7,157 bases of DNA, taken from positions 1-7,157 of the forward strand of contig NZ_CABUCJ010000117.1 in NCBI RefSeq assembly GCF_902490045.1, in the 5' to 3' direction. Below the pieces are notes generated by a model. That model did not search any database. It was not told the DNA's origin and saw only the letters and a program-made list of their open reading frames with translations. Made by a program: the position numbers and the translations under genes. Source of the DNA: an uncultured Anaerotruncus sp. Its GTDB lineage: Bacteria; Bacillota; Clostridia; Oscillospirales; Ruminococcaceae. Positions 1-5,486 of this stretch are shown here, piece by piece. Position 1 is the first letter of the stretch. Every line of letters starts with the position of its first letter.

Positions 1-62
1 CCCCGCCTAAAGGTGCCTAGGAATGCCCGTTTATCAAACTAAATGCATCTGAGTGGTTCAGA
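1..62. other. Intergenic sequence downstream of the mglB-like gene (window edge)
   Basis: These 62 bases follow the stop codon of the galactose-binding protein on the minus strand. I see no convincing terminator hairpin with a T-run and no coding start. Read on the minus strand, the far end has a purine-rich AGGCGGGG that could be a ribosome binding site for a next gene outside the window, where mglA (the sugar ABC ATPase) would be expected. That is only a guess from usual mgl gene order. Confidence 0.4.
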
Positions 63-1208
63 TTACATAAAGTCCTGATAGTTGTCGGCAGTGACCTTGA
101 CATACGGGACCCAGATGTACTTGCCATCGGTGACGTCGTAGCCAACGGTGTCCTTGGTGATCTCGAGACCCTGCGCAGCCGCGACGGCCACGTTGACGGT
201 CGCGATGCCCTGGTTCTCAGCGTCGTTCAGAACGGTGCCGAGCAGCTCGCCCTTGCTCATGGACTCCAGAGCCGGAGCGGTCGCGTCAACGCCGACGACC
301 GGGATGTACTTGGAAGCATCGCCAGTGTTGTAGCCTTCGGCCTTCAGGGCTTCGATCGCGCCGAGCGCCATGTCGTCGTTGTTCGCGAAGACAGCCTCGA
401 TCTTGTCAAGACCCTGGGAAGCGATGAAGCTCTTCATGAGGTCGGTCGCCTTGACCTTATCCCACATAGCGGTATCCTGGCCGAGCGCCTCGGTCTTGAA
501 GGTGCCGTCGTCCTCGATGGCCTTGATGCAGTACTCGGAGCGGAGAACCGCGTCCTGATGTCCGGGCTCGCCCTGGAGCATCACGTACTGGATGGTGCCG
601 TCGCCGTTCTTGTCGGCGTCCGCGTTGGCCTTGAAGTAGTCGAGGATGATCTGGCCGGACATCGTGCCGGACTCTTCAGCCTTCGCACCGACGTACCAGG
701 TCTTGTCATACTTCGCCATGTCCTCTTCGGAGGGCTGACGGTTGAGCAGAACGATCGGGATGCCAGCGGCGGAAGCCTTGTCGATGATCGGGCCGGCAGC
801 GGTCAGGTCGACCGGGTTGACAGCCAGAGCATTGACGCCCTTGGTGATGTAGGTGTCGACCTGCTCGTTCTGGGTCGGCTGCTTGTTCTGGGAGTCCACG
901 ATCTCGATGGTCGCGCCCAGGGACTCGGCCTGCGCGGTCATGTTGTTGCGGACGCCGGTCATGAAGGTGTCGTCGAATTTGTAGATGCAGGCGCCGACGG
1001 TGATGCCGTCGCCGTTCAGGGTCGCGGGAGCGGCGTCCTCAGCAGGAGCGGCGTCCTCGGCGGGAGCGGCATCCTCAGCGGGAGCGGCGTCCTCGGCAGG
1101 AGCCGGAGCAGGAGCAGGAGCAGGCTCAGCGGCGGGCTTGCTGCCGCACGCGGCCAGAGACAGAATCATAAGTGATGCGAACACGAGAGCGAGAATTTTT
1201 TTCATCAT
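63..1208 (-). CDS. mglB: Galactose/glucose-binding lipoprotein of an Mgl-type ABC transporter
   Basis: This is a 381-residue extracytoplasmic sugar-binding lipoprotein that delivers galactose/glucose to an MglAC permease. A signal peptide ends in a lipobox (LAAC, Cys21), followed by a Pro/Ala linker and four AEDAAP repeats (38-61), then a periplasmic-binding-protein fold. Compared with E. coli MglB from memory, the sugar-contacting residues are kept: Asp80 and Phe82, Asn156, His217, Asp219 and Arg223 (EPGHxDAxxR), Trp249, Asn277 and Asp308. The EF-hand-like calcium loop is also intact (Asp199, Asn201, Asp203, Gln207, with Glu271). This supports galactose/glucose rather than ribose or xylose. 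Two adjacent ATG codons (1208 and 1205) both lie behind AGGAGG, 6 or 9 bases away; the first is used here. mglA and mglC are not in the window but would be expected past its left edge. The promoter and a cre-like site lie just upstream. Family assignment is secure; exact sugar preference is inferred. Confidence 0.93.
   Translation of the reverse strand: MMKKILALVFASLMILSLAACGSKPAAEPAPAPAPAPAEDAAPAEDAAPAEDAAPAEDAAPATLNGDGITVGACIYKFDDTFMTGVRNNMTAQAESLGATIEIVDSQNKQPTQNEQVDTYITKGVNALAVNPVDLTAAGPIIDKASAAGIPIVLLNRQPSEEDMAKYDKTWYVGAKAEESGTMSGQIILDYFKANADADKNGDGTIQYVMLQGEPGHQDAVLRSEYCIKAIEDDGTFKTEALGQDTAMWDKVKATDLMKSFIASQGLDKIEAVFANNDDMALGAIEALKAEGYNTGDASKYIPVVGVDATAPALESMSKGELLGTVLNDAENQGIATVNVAVAAAQGLEITKDTVGYDVTDGKYIWVPYVKVTADNYQDFM
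1027..1122 (-). repeat. Four 18-bp in-frame tandem repeats plus four 6-bp repeats in the mglB linker
   Basis: Four consecutive 18-base units (1027-1044, 1045-1062, 1063-1080, 1081-1098) each begin GGAGCGGC on the plus strand and differ only at a few, mostly synonymous positions. They are followed by four GGAGCM units of 6 bases (1099-1122). On the coding strand they encode AEDAAP x4 and Pro-Ala steps. The block is the flexible tether between the lipid-anchored Cys21 and the sugar-binding domain, and being in frame it can change length without breaking the protein. Confidence 0.9.
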
Positions 1209-1274
1209 TCAATTCCTCCTAAACATTTGTGTTCTTTCTTCCGGCGGCATGGACGTATTCTCCCGATACGCTCG

Positions 1275-1288
1275 CGCCACCGTTTTCA
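1275..1288 (-). promoter_or_regulatory. cre-like (CcpA) operator overlapping the mglB promoter
   Basis: On the minus strand TGAAAACGGTGGCG begins on the last base of the -10 box. Against the known CcpA consensus TGWNANCGNTNWCA it matches 8 of the 10 defined positions; the penultimate W and final A are missed. Its position across the expected transcription start would let a CcpA-type repressor block initiation, as expected for a sugar importer under carbon catabolite repression. A local LacI/GalR-family repressor with a similar operator is the main alternative. Confidence 0.45.
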
Positions 1289-1316
1289 TTATAGACGGGG
1301 GCAAGATCGAAAACCA
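1288..1316 (-). promoter_or_regulatory. Sigma-A-type promoter for mglB
   Basis: On the minus strand a perfect -10 TATAAT lies at 1293-1288. Seventeen bases upstream is TGGTTT (1316-1311), a poor -35. A start of transcription near 1281 would give a leader of about 70 bases before the mglB start. The weak -35 fits a promoter that needs an activator or is kept low. It is called from one strong hexamer. Confidence 0.6.
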
Positions 1317-1405
1317 TCAAATTTTCTTTGCAGTTTCATGAAATATCTTCACAGATATGACATTTTGGACGATAAACGCGCATTTGGTTTGTACATTTTG
1401 ACAGA

Positions 1406-1424
1406 TGTCTGTAAAATACAGACA
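1406..1424. promoter_or_regulatory. Perfect 19-bp palindrome TGTCTGTA-AAA-TACAGACA, operator-like
   Basis: Two perfectly complementary 8-base arms flank an AAA centre. A second, overlapping dyad ACAGA-TG-TCTGT (1401-1412) shares its left arm, and a further ACAGA follows at 1422-1426, so four ACAGA/TCTGT half-sites sit within 26 bases. It lies about 110 bp upstream of the mglB -10 and about 160 bp upstream of the zur -35. The arrangement looks like a cooperative binding site for a dimeric regulator. CTGT-N5-ACAG spacing does not fit the LexA consensus. The regulator is unknown. Confidence 0.55.
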
Positions 1425-1583
1425 GAAAGCATTTTAAAATGTGAAATGTTTTTGCCCAAACTGAACAGGAAAGGGGCGTTTTTCCACCTTTGCCAGATAT
1501 TTACGAAACGCCCGTGGACAGCGGTTTTGCGGTGTATGGAAGCTGTAAAAATGGTGCAATATTCCTCTGTGGACGGTCCTGCC

Positions 1584-1612
1584 TTGACAAGCGCGGCGGG
1601 GTGGGGTAAAAT
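1584..1612 (+). promoter_or_regulatory. Strong sigma-A promoter of the zur-znuACB operon
   Basis: A perfect -35 TTGACA (1584-1589), a 17-base spacer and a -10 TAAAAT (1607-1612, five of six consensus positions) place the transcription start near 1619, about 35 bases before the first gene. This is the best promoter in the window and reads into the Fur-family regulator gene. Confidence 0.8.
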
Positions 1613-1638
1613 ATGAAATCGGAATTCATTTTCAAATT
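1610..1638 (+). promoter_or_regulatory. Imperfect dyad overlapping the zur -10/start site, candidate metal-regulator operator
   Basis: Centred on 1624, the sequence is self-complementary at 10 of 14 base pairs, with TGAAA (1614-1618) opposite TTTCA (1630-1634) and AAT (1610-1612) opposite ATT (1636-1638). It begins in the -10 box and covers the transcription start, where a repressor would act. A Fur-family protein is encoded immediately downstream, so autoregulation is plausible. It is not a good match to the B. subtilis Zur box (TCGTAATNATTACGA) or to the classical Fur box. Confidence 0.35.
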
Positions 1639-1653
1639 ACAGGAGGCGAAGGA

Positions 1654-2076
1654 ATGGCGGACGGGTACAAAACGCGCCAGCGGGAGCGGATTCTGCAGTT
1701 TTTGACCGACAACCGCGACAGGCACCTGTCGGCGGAGGACGTGGCCGCCCACCTGCGCGCCCAGCAGCTTCCGGTCGGGCGGACGACGGTCTACCGGACC
1801 CTCGACCGGCTGGTTGAGCAGGGGGCGGTGCGCCGCTACTACCTCGGCGAGGGCGCGGGCGCCTGCTACCAGTTCACCGGACGGGAGGACTGCCGCGAGC
1901 ACTTTCATTTAAAGTGCACCGGCTGCGGCAGGCTCATCCACGTCGAGTGCGACTATCTCGGAGAGGTGGCGAAGCATGTGCTGGAGCACCACCGGTTTAC
2001 GATCGACAACACCAAGACGGTGCTCTACGGCCTCTGCGCCGACTGCGCCGCGAAGGACCAGGGAGAATCCAAATGA
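1654..2076 (+). CDS. zur: Fur-family metal-responsive repressor, Zur-like
   Basis: This 140-residue protein is a full-length Fur-family regulator. The N-terminal winged helix spans about 1-65, with the recognition region around GRTTVYRTLDRLVEQG (42-57), a hallmark of the family. The dimerisation and metal domain follows. Two CxxC pairs, Cys88/Cys91 and Cys128/Cys131, would form the structural zinc site. Cys71, His83, His85, His96 and Cys99, and the His112/His113 pair are candidates for the sensory site. AGGAGG at 1641-1646 is 7 bases before the ATG. The stop overlaps the next start (ATGA). Being first in an operon with a ZnuACB importer points to zinc sensing and autoregulation. PerR, Fur or Mur function cannot be excluded from sequence, so family is firm and metal identity is inferred from context. 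Confidence 0.88.
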   Translation: MADGYKTRQRERILQFLTDNRDRHLSAEDVAAHLRAQQLPVGRTTVYRTLDRLVEQGAVRRYYLGEGAGACYQFTGREDCREHFHLKCTGCGRLIHVECDYLGEVAKHVLEHHRFTIDNTKTVLYGLCADCAAKDQGESK

Positions 2077-2990
2077 AAAAGATCCGGAAAATCGCCGCCG
2101 CCCTGCTGGCGGTCCTCCTGCTGGCGGGCTGCGCGGCCCCGGCGGGCGGCGCCGAAGGGGACAGCCGGGTGAAGGTCGTGGCGACCCTCTTTCCCCAGTA
2201 CGACTTCGCGCGGCAGATCGCGGGGGAGCATGCCGACGTAACGCTGCTGCTGCCCCCGGGGGTGGAGAGCCACTCCTACGAGCCGACCCCGGCGGACATC
2301 ATTAAAATTGGAAACGCCGACCTCTTCTTCTATACGGGCGAGTATATGGAGCCGTGGGCGGAGAAGATCCTCGCCGGCGCCGGGGACGGGGTGCGGGCGG
2401 TGGACCTGTCGGCGCATGTGACGCTCGAAAGGGACGCCGACGGGGACGGCCACGACCACGGCGGGTACGACCCGCACATCTGGACCGACCCGCAGAACGC
2501 CAAGGTCATGGTGGACGACATCGCGGCGGCGCTCTGCGCGGCCGACTCGGAGAACGCCGGGGAGTACCAGACGGGCGCGGCGGAATACAAGGACCGGCTC
2601 GACGCGCTCGACGAACGGTTTTCCGAGGTCGTGGAGACGGGCAGGCGCCGGGAGATCGTCTTCGGAGGGCGGTTTGCGCTGCACTATTTCGCCGAGCGGT
2701 ACGGGCTCACCTGCATCTCGGCGTTCGACTCCTGCTCGGGCGAGACCGAGCCGAGCGCGGGCGCGGTGGCGCAGATCATCCGCGCCATCGAGACGGACGG
2801 CGTCCCCGTCATCTACTATGAGGAGCTGACCGACCCGAAGGTCGCGCGCTCGATCGCGGAGGAGACGGGCGCGAAGCCGCTGCTGCTCCACTCCTGCCAC
2901 AACGTCTCCAAGGAGGAGCTGCAAGACGGCGCGACCTATCTCTCGCTGATGGAGCGGAATGTTGAAAACCTGCGGGAGGGGCTGAACTGA
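2073..2990 (+). CDS. znuA: Zinc/manganese ABC transporter substrate-binding lipoprotein (ZnuA/AdcA family)
   Basis: This 305-residue cluster A-I metal-binding lipoprotein captures Zn(II) (or Mn(II)) outside the membrane and hands it to ZnuBC. The signal peptide ends in lipobox LAGC (Cys20). Metal ligands visible by family position are His67 (ESHSYEPTP), His135 (YDPHIWTDP) and His204 (FALHYFAERYGL). The usual fourth, acidic ligand region reads LHSCHN (272-277), so His276, His273 or Cys275 may replace it. The histidine-rich loop before His135 is very short (GHDHGG, 126-131) compared with classical ZnuA. The start at 2073 is chosen because it begins the signal peptide, has GGGAGA 6 bases upstream and overlaps the zur stop by 4 bases. 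An in-frame extension upstream would run through zur. The stop shares one base with the next ATG, which indicates translational coupling. Zinc is favoured by the neighbouring regulator. Confidence 0.9.
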   Translation: MKKIRKIAAALLAVLLLAGCAAPAGGAEGDSRVKVVATLFPQYDFARQIAGEHADVTLLLPPGVESHSYEPTPADIIKIGNADLFFYTGEYMEPWAEKILAGAGDGVRAVDLSAHVTLERDADGDGHDHGGYDPHIWTDPQNAKVMVDDIAAALCAADSENAGEYQTGAAEYKDRLDALDERFSEVVETGRRREIVFGGRFALHYFAERYGLTCISAFDSCSGETEPSAGAVAQIIRAIETDGVPVIYYEELTDPKVARSIAEETGAKPLLLHSCHNVSKEELQDGATYLSLMERNVENLREGLN

Positions 2991-3697
2991 TGGCGCTGAT
3001 ATCCTGTAAAAACGTGACGATGGGCTACGAGAACCAGCTCGCCGTGGAAAACGTCAGCTTCGACATCGAGGACGGCGACTACGTCTGCATCGTCGGGGAG
3101 AACGGCTCGGGCAAGTCGACGCTACTCAAGGGGCTGCTCGGGCTCATGAAGCCGCGCGCCGGGGAGATCGTCTTCGGCGACGGGCTCAAACAGAATATGA
3201 TCGGCTACCTGCCCCAGCAGACGGTCGTCCAGCGGGACTTCCCCGCGTCGGTGTGGGAGGTCGTGCTCTCCGGCTGCCTCAACCGCCGGGGGATGCGGCC
3301 CTTCTATTCGCCGGCCGAGCGGAAGATCGCGTCGGCCAACATCGAAAAGCTCGGCATCGGCGGGCTTGCCAGAAAATCCTACCGCGACCTGTCGGGGGGG
3401 CAGCAGCAGCGGGTGCTGCTCGCGCGCGCCCTCTGCGCCACCGAAAAGCTGCTACTCCTCGACGAGCCGGTGACGGGGCTCGACCCGGTCGTCACCAGCG
3501 AGCTGTACGCCCTCATCCGCCAGCTCAACGGGGAGGGCGTGACGATCGTCATGGTCAGCCACGACATCAACTGCTCGGTGCACAACGCGGGAAAAATCCT
3601 GCATATGGACACCGGCGTGCTCTTCTACGGGCCGTCGGAAAAATACCTGGAAAGCGACGTCTGCCGCAGGCTGCTGGGAGGTGACGTGCATGGGTGA
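2990..3697 (+). CDS. znuC: Zinc/manganese ABC transporter ATP-binding protein
   Basis: This 235-residue cytoplasmic ATPase powers the metal importer. All nucleotide-binding motifs are intact: Walker A GENGSGKST (36-44), Q-loop Gln76 in LPQQ, signature LSGGQQQR (134-141), Walker B LLLLDEP (154-160) with Glu159, D-loop GLD (163-165) and the switch His191 in SHD. Length and motif style match ZnuC/MntB-type ATPases. Its ATG overlaps the znuA TGA by one base and its end overlaps znuB by 8 bases, so the three transporter genes are translated from one message in a coupled way. Nothing appears missing or truncated. Confidence 0.93.
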   Translation: MALISCKNVTMGYENQLAVENVSFDIEDGDYVCIVGENGSGKSTLLKGLLGLMKPRAGEIVFGDGLKQNMIGYLPQQTVVQRDFPASVWEVVLSGCLNRRGMRPFYSPAERKIASANIEKLGIGGLARKSYRDLSGGQQQRVLLARALCATEKLLLLDEPVTGLDPVVTSELYALIRQLNGEGVTIVMVSHDINCSVHNAGKILHMDTGVLFYGPSEKYLESDVCRRLLGGDVHG

Positions 3698-4520
3698 GCT
3701 GTTCCGCGAGCTCTTTTCCTATTCCTTTATCAGCCGCGCGCTCGTCGTGGGCACCCTCGTCGCCCTCTGCGCCGCCCTGCTCGGGGTCTCCCTCGTGCTC
3801 AAGCGCTATTCGATGATCGGCGACGGCCTTTCCCACGTGGGCTTCGGCGCGCTGTCGGTCGCGATGGCGGTGAACGTCGCGCCGCTGGCCGTGTCGGTGC
3901 CCGTCGTCGTGATCGCCGCGTTTTTGCTGCTGCGCATCAGCGAGACGAGCAAGATCAAGGGGGACGCCGCCATCGCGCTCATCGCGTCGAGCGCGCTTGC
4001 GGTCGGCGTCATCGTCACCTCCCTCACCACCGGCATGAATACCGACGTCTACGGCTACATGTTCGGCAGCATCCTGGCGATGAGCGGGGGGGACGTCGTG
4101 CTTTCCATCGCGCTGTCCGCCGTCGTGCTCCTGCTCTTCATCTGCTTCTACAACAAGATTTTCGCCGTCACCTTTGACGAGGCGTTCGCGCAGGCCACCG
4201 GCACCAACGCGAAGCTCTACAACATGCTCATCGCCTTCCTGACGGCGATCACCATCGTCGTGGGCATGCGCATCATGGGCGCGATGCTCATCTCCTCCCT
4301 GGTCATCTTCCCGGCGCTCACCTCGATGCGGGTCTGCCGCAGCTTCAAGGGGGTCGTGATCGCCTCCGCCGCCGTGTCGGTCGTCTGCTTCTTCGCGGGC
4401 ATCGTGGGGTCGTTCGCCTTCTCCACCCCGGCGGGCGCGTCGGTCGTCGTCGCCAACATCGCGGTTTTCGCCTGCTTCTGGCTGGCGGGGCTGCTGCGTT
4501 CCCGCTTCGGGAGAGCATAG
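3690..4520 (+). CDS. znuB: Zinc/manganese ABC transporter permease (ABC-3 family)
   Basis: This 276-residue integral membrane protein forms the metal channel. It is mostly hydrophobic, with about eight likely membrane segments, and has ABC-3 family signatures: DGLSHVGFGA (45-54), ATGTN (169-173, likely the coupling-loop area), VVGMRIMGAMLISSLVIFPA (190-209) and STPAGASVVV (245-254). The ATG at 3690 is preferred because GGGAGG (3676-3681) sits 8 bases upstream. A possible GTG start at 3681 would add only Met-Thr-Cys and lies on top of that ribosome binding site. The gene overlaps the end of znuC by 8 bases and is the last of the operon, with the terminator hairpin starting 10 bases after its stop. 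Confidence 0.92.
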   Translation: MGELFRELFSYSFISRALVVGTLVALCAALLGVSLVLKRYSMIGDGLSHVGFGALSVAMAVNVAPLAVSVPVVVIAAFLLLRISETSKIKGDAAIALIASSALAVGVIVTSLTTGMNTDVYGYMFGSILAMSGGDVVLSIALSAVVLLLFICFYNKIFAVTFDEAFAQATGTNAKLYNMLIAFLTAITIVVGMRIMGAMLISSLVIFPALTSMRVCRSFKGVVIASAAVSVVCFFAGIVGSFAFSTPAGASVVVANIAVFACFWLAGLLRSRFGRA

Positions 4521-4526
4521 CGGGCA

Positions 4527-4560
4527 AAAAGAGGGGGCCGCTCACGCGGCCCCCTCTTTT
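4527..4560. terminator. Bidirectional rho-independent terminator between converging operons
   Basis: Stem arms GAGGGGGCCGC (4531-4541) and GCGGCCCCCTC (4546-4556) pair perfectly around a TCAC loop, with AAAA before and TTTT after; counting the A/T pairs the stem is 15 bp. It starts 10 bases after the znuB stop and ends 5 bases before the sufB-like stop on the other strand. The flanking A and T runs give a U-tract in both directions, so it can end both transcripts. Confidence 0.9.
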
Positions 4561-4565
4561 CCCGT

Positions 4566-5486
4566 CTATTTTAGGAATCCCTCGATGATCTTCTGCTCGG
4601 CCTCCTGTTCGGTGAGGCCCAGCGTCATCAGCTTGGTGAGCTGCTCTCCCGCGATCTTGCCGATGGCCGCCTCGTGGATGAGGGCGGCGTCGACGCTGGC
4701 CGCGGTCAGCTCGGGGATCGCGCTGACCGACCCTTCGTCCATGATGATCGCGTCGCAGGCGGAATGCCCGGTGCAGCGGGTGTTGCCGTTGATGACCGAG
4801 CGGAACACCTGGTGGGAACGGCCGCGCGCGACCGAACGGGAGACGAGGTCGCAGCCGGAATCCTCGCCCGCGAGATCGACGGTGAAGTCCGTCTCGGCGG
4901 TCTGCTCCCCGTGAGTCATGAGCTTTTCGCGGATGACCAGGCGGGCGTCCTTCATGAGCTCGGCGCGGGTGACGCGTTTGGTCGAGTCGACCCCCTTGAT
5001 CTGGGTGGTGTCCATCTTCATGTAGCCGCCCTCGTCGATGCGGGCCCAGGTCTGCGGGTTGATGATCCGCCTGCCCGTCCCCTCGCCGATGCCGACGTGC
5101 TTTTCGAGGTAGAGGACCCGCGCGTTTTTGCCGATGAAGAAGCGGTGGATGCCGTTGTGCCGGGCCTCCTCCTCCCCCTCGTTGTGCACGCCGCAGCCCG
5201 CCACGATCGTGACGTCCGCGCCGTCGCCGATGTAGAAGTCGTTGTAGACGAGGTCGTGAACCCCCGTGTGGGTGACGCAGGCGGGAATGTAGACGGTTTC
5301 GCCCTTCGTCCCGGGCAGCACCTTGATGTCGATGCCCGGCTCGTCGGTTTTGGAGGTGATGCGCACGTTGTCGGTCGAGGCGCGCCCGGCGCAGCCGCCG
5401 TCCTCGCGGATGTTGTAGGCGGCGTTTTTCGGGACGCCGGAGAGCTCGGACACCATCTCGAGCAGCATTTCGGTGATCTTATTCAT
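4566..5486 (-). CDS. SufB/SufD-family Fe-S cluster scaffold protein (minimal Suf, SmsB type)
   Basis: This 306-residue scaffold for Fe-S cluster assembly works with the SufC-type ATPase encoded just upstream. It is much shorter than E. coli SufB (495) or SufD (423), consisting essentially of the beta-helix core (about 40-245) and the C-terminal helical part ending at Lys306. Diagnostic features are SACDAIIMDEGSVSAIPEL (242-260) and IHEAAIGKIAGEQL (270-283). By my alignment Cys244 matches the functional SufB Cys405, and His271-Glu272 match SufB His433-Glu434 and SufD His360. The start at 5486 follows a GGGGGA-type ribosome binding site and overlaps the end of sufC by 8 bases; an in-frame upstream extension lies inside sufC and is rejected. 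No SufS, SufU or SufE gene is nearby. The two-gene SufC-SufB arrangement fits the SMS (SufBC-only) systems of archaea and anaerobic bacteria. Confidence 0.88.
   Translation of the reverse strand: MNKITEMLLEMVSELSGVPKNAAYNIREDGGCAGRASTDNVRITSKTDEPGIDIKVLPGTKGETVYIPACVTHTGVHDLVYNDFYIGDGADVTIVAGCGVHNEGEEEARHNGIHRFFIGKNARVLYLEKHVGIGEGTGRRIINPQTWARIDEGGYMKMDTTQIKGVDSTKRVTRAELMKDARLVIREKLMTHGEQTAETDFTVDLAGEDSGCDLVSRSVARGRSHQVFRSVINGNTRCTGHSACDAIIMDEGSVSAIPELTAASVDAALIHEAAIGKIAGEQLTKLMTLGLTEQEAEQKIIEGFLK

Larger units (their letters stand above)
1209..1653. other. AT-rich divergent intergenic region between mglB and zur
   Basis: This 445-bp stretch separates two divergent transcription units. I find no credible gene: the open frames that cross it lack a ribosome binding site and any recognisable protein signature. 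It holds a minus-strand promoter with a cre-like site near 1275-1293, a plus-strand promoter at 1584-1612, and several dyads: TTTCATGAAA (1334-1343), ATATC-N6-GATAT (1343-1358), a 19-bp palindrome (1406-1424), CATTTTAAAATG (1430-1441) and GGGCGTTT-N24-AAACGCCC (1474-1513). ACATTTTGGAC and ACATTTTGAC also recur near 1360 and 1395. The density of dyads suggests multiple regulators, but none can be named from sequence alone. Confidence 0.7.

Noticed and set aside
558..1175. A 205-codon open frame on the plus strand opposite mglB
   Set aside because: It is antisense to a clearly identified MglB; its Gly/Ser/Arg-rich end is just the complement of the tandem repeat, and it has no ribosome binding site or family signature.
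1398..1403. TTGACA at 1398-1403 as a further plus-strand -35 box
   Set aside because: No acceptable -10 lies 16-18 bases downstream (17 gives GACAGA); TAAAAT at 1412-1417 is only 8 bases away, so the match is more likely part of the palindromic operator.
1227..1616. A 129-codon plus-strand open frame through the intergenic region
   Set aside because: It runs through the mglB promoter, several palindromes and into the zur promoter, has no Shine-Dalgarno sequence, and its translation resembles no known protein.
1501..1908. A 135-codon minus-strand open frame covering the zur promoter and start
   Set aside because: It is antisense to the zur coding region and promoter, with composition typical of GC-rich shadow frames.
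1914..2072. N-terminal extension of ZnuA by 53 residues
   Set aside because: The extension lies within zur in another frame and is Arg-rich, while the signal peptide with lipobox begins at 2073 behind a good ribosome binding site.
2025..2924. A 299-codon minus-strand open frame opposite znuA
   Set aside because: It is a long shadow frame typical of high-GC coding DNA, Arg/Val/Leu-rich, with no motif, while the plus strand encodes a well-supported ZnuA.
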